Source: Candidatus Coprovivens excrementavium (lineage in GTDB: Bacteria > Bacillota_I > Bacilli_A > RF39 > UBA660). From it: a DNA stretch of 64,000 nt. The stretch is taken from the NCBI GenBank assembly GCA_944363975.1, contig CALVVU010000002.1:1-64000 (forward strand), in the 5' to 3' direction. The notes beneath the pieces were generated by a model. That model was not told the origin of the DNA and did not search any database. It was given only the letters and a program-made list of their open reading frames with translations. Below, in pieces: positions 63,039-64,000 of this stretch (positions within the stretch are counted from its first letter, which is position 1; each line of letters begins with the position of its first letter). The translations under genes and the position numbers were made by a program.

Positions 63039-64000
63039 GAAAATTTGCTGAACTAGACAAAAGACCAGCTTCCGAAGTAGAAGCAGATACTTTAAAAAAG
63101 TGGGGTGGAGTAAAAGCAATATATGACAAAACTTTAAATGCTCATAAAGACGACCCTAAATTTGTTTTCTTTGATGGTCCAGCTACTGCTAATGGATACC
63201 CAGGACTACATCATATGCTTGCTAAGTTTTTAAAAGACTCATTTACAAAATATCAAACTATGCAAGGTAAAAGAGTAGTTCGCAAAGTAGGATGGGATAC
63301 TCATGGTTTACCAGTTGAATTACAAGTTGAAAAAGAACTAGGTTTCAATGGTAAACAAGATATTGAAAAATACGGTATCAAAGAATTCAATGAAAAATGC
63401 AAAGAATCAGTTTTCAAAAATAAAGAGTCCTTTACGGAATTAACAAGTAAAATGGGTCAATTTATCGATATTGATAATCCATATATTACATACGATAATA
63501 ATTATATTGAAACAGAATGGTATATTTTAAAAGAATTCTATAAAAAAGGTTTATTTTATGAAGGGCATAAAATATTACCTTATTGTCCACGTTGTGGAAC
63601 AGGATTGGCATCTCATGAAGTAGCTCAAGGTTATAAAGAAGATACTGTTGAAACAGTTATTGTTCCAATGAAAAAAGTTGATGAAGATGTATATTTTTTA
63701 GTATGGACAACTACACCATGGACTTTAATTGCCAATGTCGCTTTATGTGTTCATCCTAATTTAACATATGTTAAAGTAAAATCTGGAGATTATAAATTCA
63801 TTTTAGCTGAAAGTCTTGTCTCTAAGGTTTTAGGTGAAGACGTTGAAATTTTAGAAAAATATAAAGGTACAGACTTAGAATATATGGAATATGAACAACT
63901 AATACCAGATCTTAAAGTAAATGGTAAAGCATTCTATGTTACATGTGATGAATATGTTACTGCTGAAGATGGTACTGGAATCGTTCATATGGCTCCAGCC
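63035..64000 (+). CDS. ileS: Isoleucyl-tRNA synthetase (N-terminal 322 residues, runs off the window)
   Basis: The frame is open to the window end. The HIGH-type motif is in GYPGLHHMLAKF, followed by VGWDTHGLPVELQVEKELG, the zinc-like region YCPRCGTGLASHEVAQGY and the editing (CP1) domain beginning with WTTTPWTLIANVA and ending in view at DGTGIVHMAP. The start overlaps the cyth stop as ATGA. It is regulated by the isoleucine T-box. The KMSKS part is outside the window. Confidence 0.95.
   Translation, partial: MRKFAELDKRPASEVEADTLKKWGGVKAIYDKTLNAHKDDPKFVFFDGPATANGYPGLHHMLAKFLKDSFTKYQTMQGKRVVRKVGWDTHGLPVELQVEKELGFNGKQDIEKYGIKEFNEKCKESVFKNKESFTELTSKMGQFIDIDNPYITYDNNYIETEWYILKEFYKKGLFYEGHKILPYCPRCGTGLASHEVAQGYKEDTVETVIVPMKKVDEDVYFLVWTTTPWTLIANVALCVHPNLTYVKVKSGDYKFILAESLVSKVLGEDVEILEKYKGTDLEYMEYEQLIPDLKVNGKAFYVTCDEYVTAEDGTGIVHMAPA

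Noticed and set aside
1-64000. Reading UGA as tryptophan (mycoplasma code)
   Set aside because: UGA ends several genes, including fic and cyth, exactly where the family ends, and Trp is encoded by UGG throughout.

Overview
The window is AT-rich DNA (I estimate under 30% GC by eye) from a Gram-positive bacterium of the Firmicutes/Bacilli type. The evidence is T-box riboswitches before serS and ileS, a SUF iron-sulfur operon with SufU, lipoprotein signals, an M29 aminopeptidase, a GH25 muramidase, YolD/UmuC pairs and a CcdA/thioredoxin pair, with nothing that implies an outer membrane. UGA is used as a stop (for example ending the fic and cyth genes) and UGG encodes Trp, so the mycoplasma code does not apply. 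Reduced or merged systems, such as one short SufB/D protein and a separate HMA domain beside the metal ATPase, would suit an uncultured gut lineage near Bacilli/RF39. That placement is inference.

Layout. 1-1.7 kb is mosaic: a CPBP protease gene, a tRNA 3'-end fragment that looks like an attachment-site scar, two tiny genes, and two copies of a 130-165 bp repeat. 1.7-8.0 kb carries metal and ion transport: a CadC-like repressor, an HMA protein and a Cd/Zn P-type ATPase under an operator-bearing promoter, then an XRE regulator, a transposase remnant and a Ca2+-type P-ATPase. 8-18 kb holds housekeeping and envelope genes: O6-alkylguanine methyltransferase, CcdA plus thioredoxin plus lipoprotein, a fused prolyl-tRNA-editing/DNA-3-methyladenine glycosylase, DedA, a beta-helix surface protein, an M29 aminopeptidase and a lysozyme-like protein. 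18-26.2 kb is the ybxB-like methyltransferase, rpoB, rpoC transcription unit.

26.2-32.5 kb contains a Fic toxin with a short antitoxin-like gene, a tRNA-Ala(UGC), a UmuC/YolD pair behind a likely LexA box, a cyclophilin lipoprotein, a thioredoxin-like membrane protein and a LysR regulator. 32.6-35.8 kb is sufC, a short sufB/D, sufS and sufU. 35.8-41.4 kb has two CotF-like proteins, a surface-protein/glycosyltransferase/signal-peptidase cluster and a possible HipA-like membrane protein. 41.4-45.6 kb is a serine T-box operon (NUDIX, HD, serS), then purine salvage (deoD, add). 45.6-49.4 kb is a GntR regulator, a broken ABC ATPase, its permease and a membrane-anchored MutS-like ATPase. 49.4-59.4 kb has a CHAP enzyme, a second UmuC/YolD pair, a long acidic zinc-ribbon protein, dCMP deaminase, miaB, small envelope proteins and a GH25 lysozyme. 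59.4-64 kb has phosphoglucomutase (minus strand), a protein with an internal duplication, and an isoleucine T-box before cyth and ileS, which runs off the window.

Most genes point right in short operons closed by intrinsic hairpin terminators. Many start from TGN-TATAAT extended -10 promoters. The strongest leads for follow-up are the tRNA-editing/DNA-repair fusion, the disabled ABC ATPase, the degenerate Fic antitoxin, the minimal SUF operon, the tRNA scar, the membrane MutS-like ATPase, the zinc-ribbon protein and the unclassified duplicated-domain protein. I saw no CRISPR array, rRNA, prophage or complete insertion sequence.
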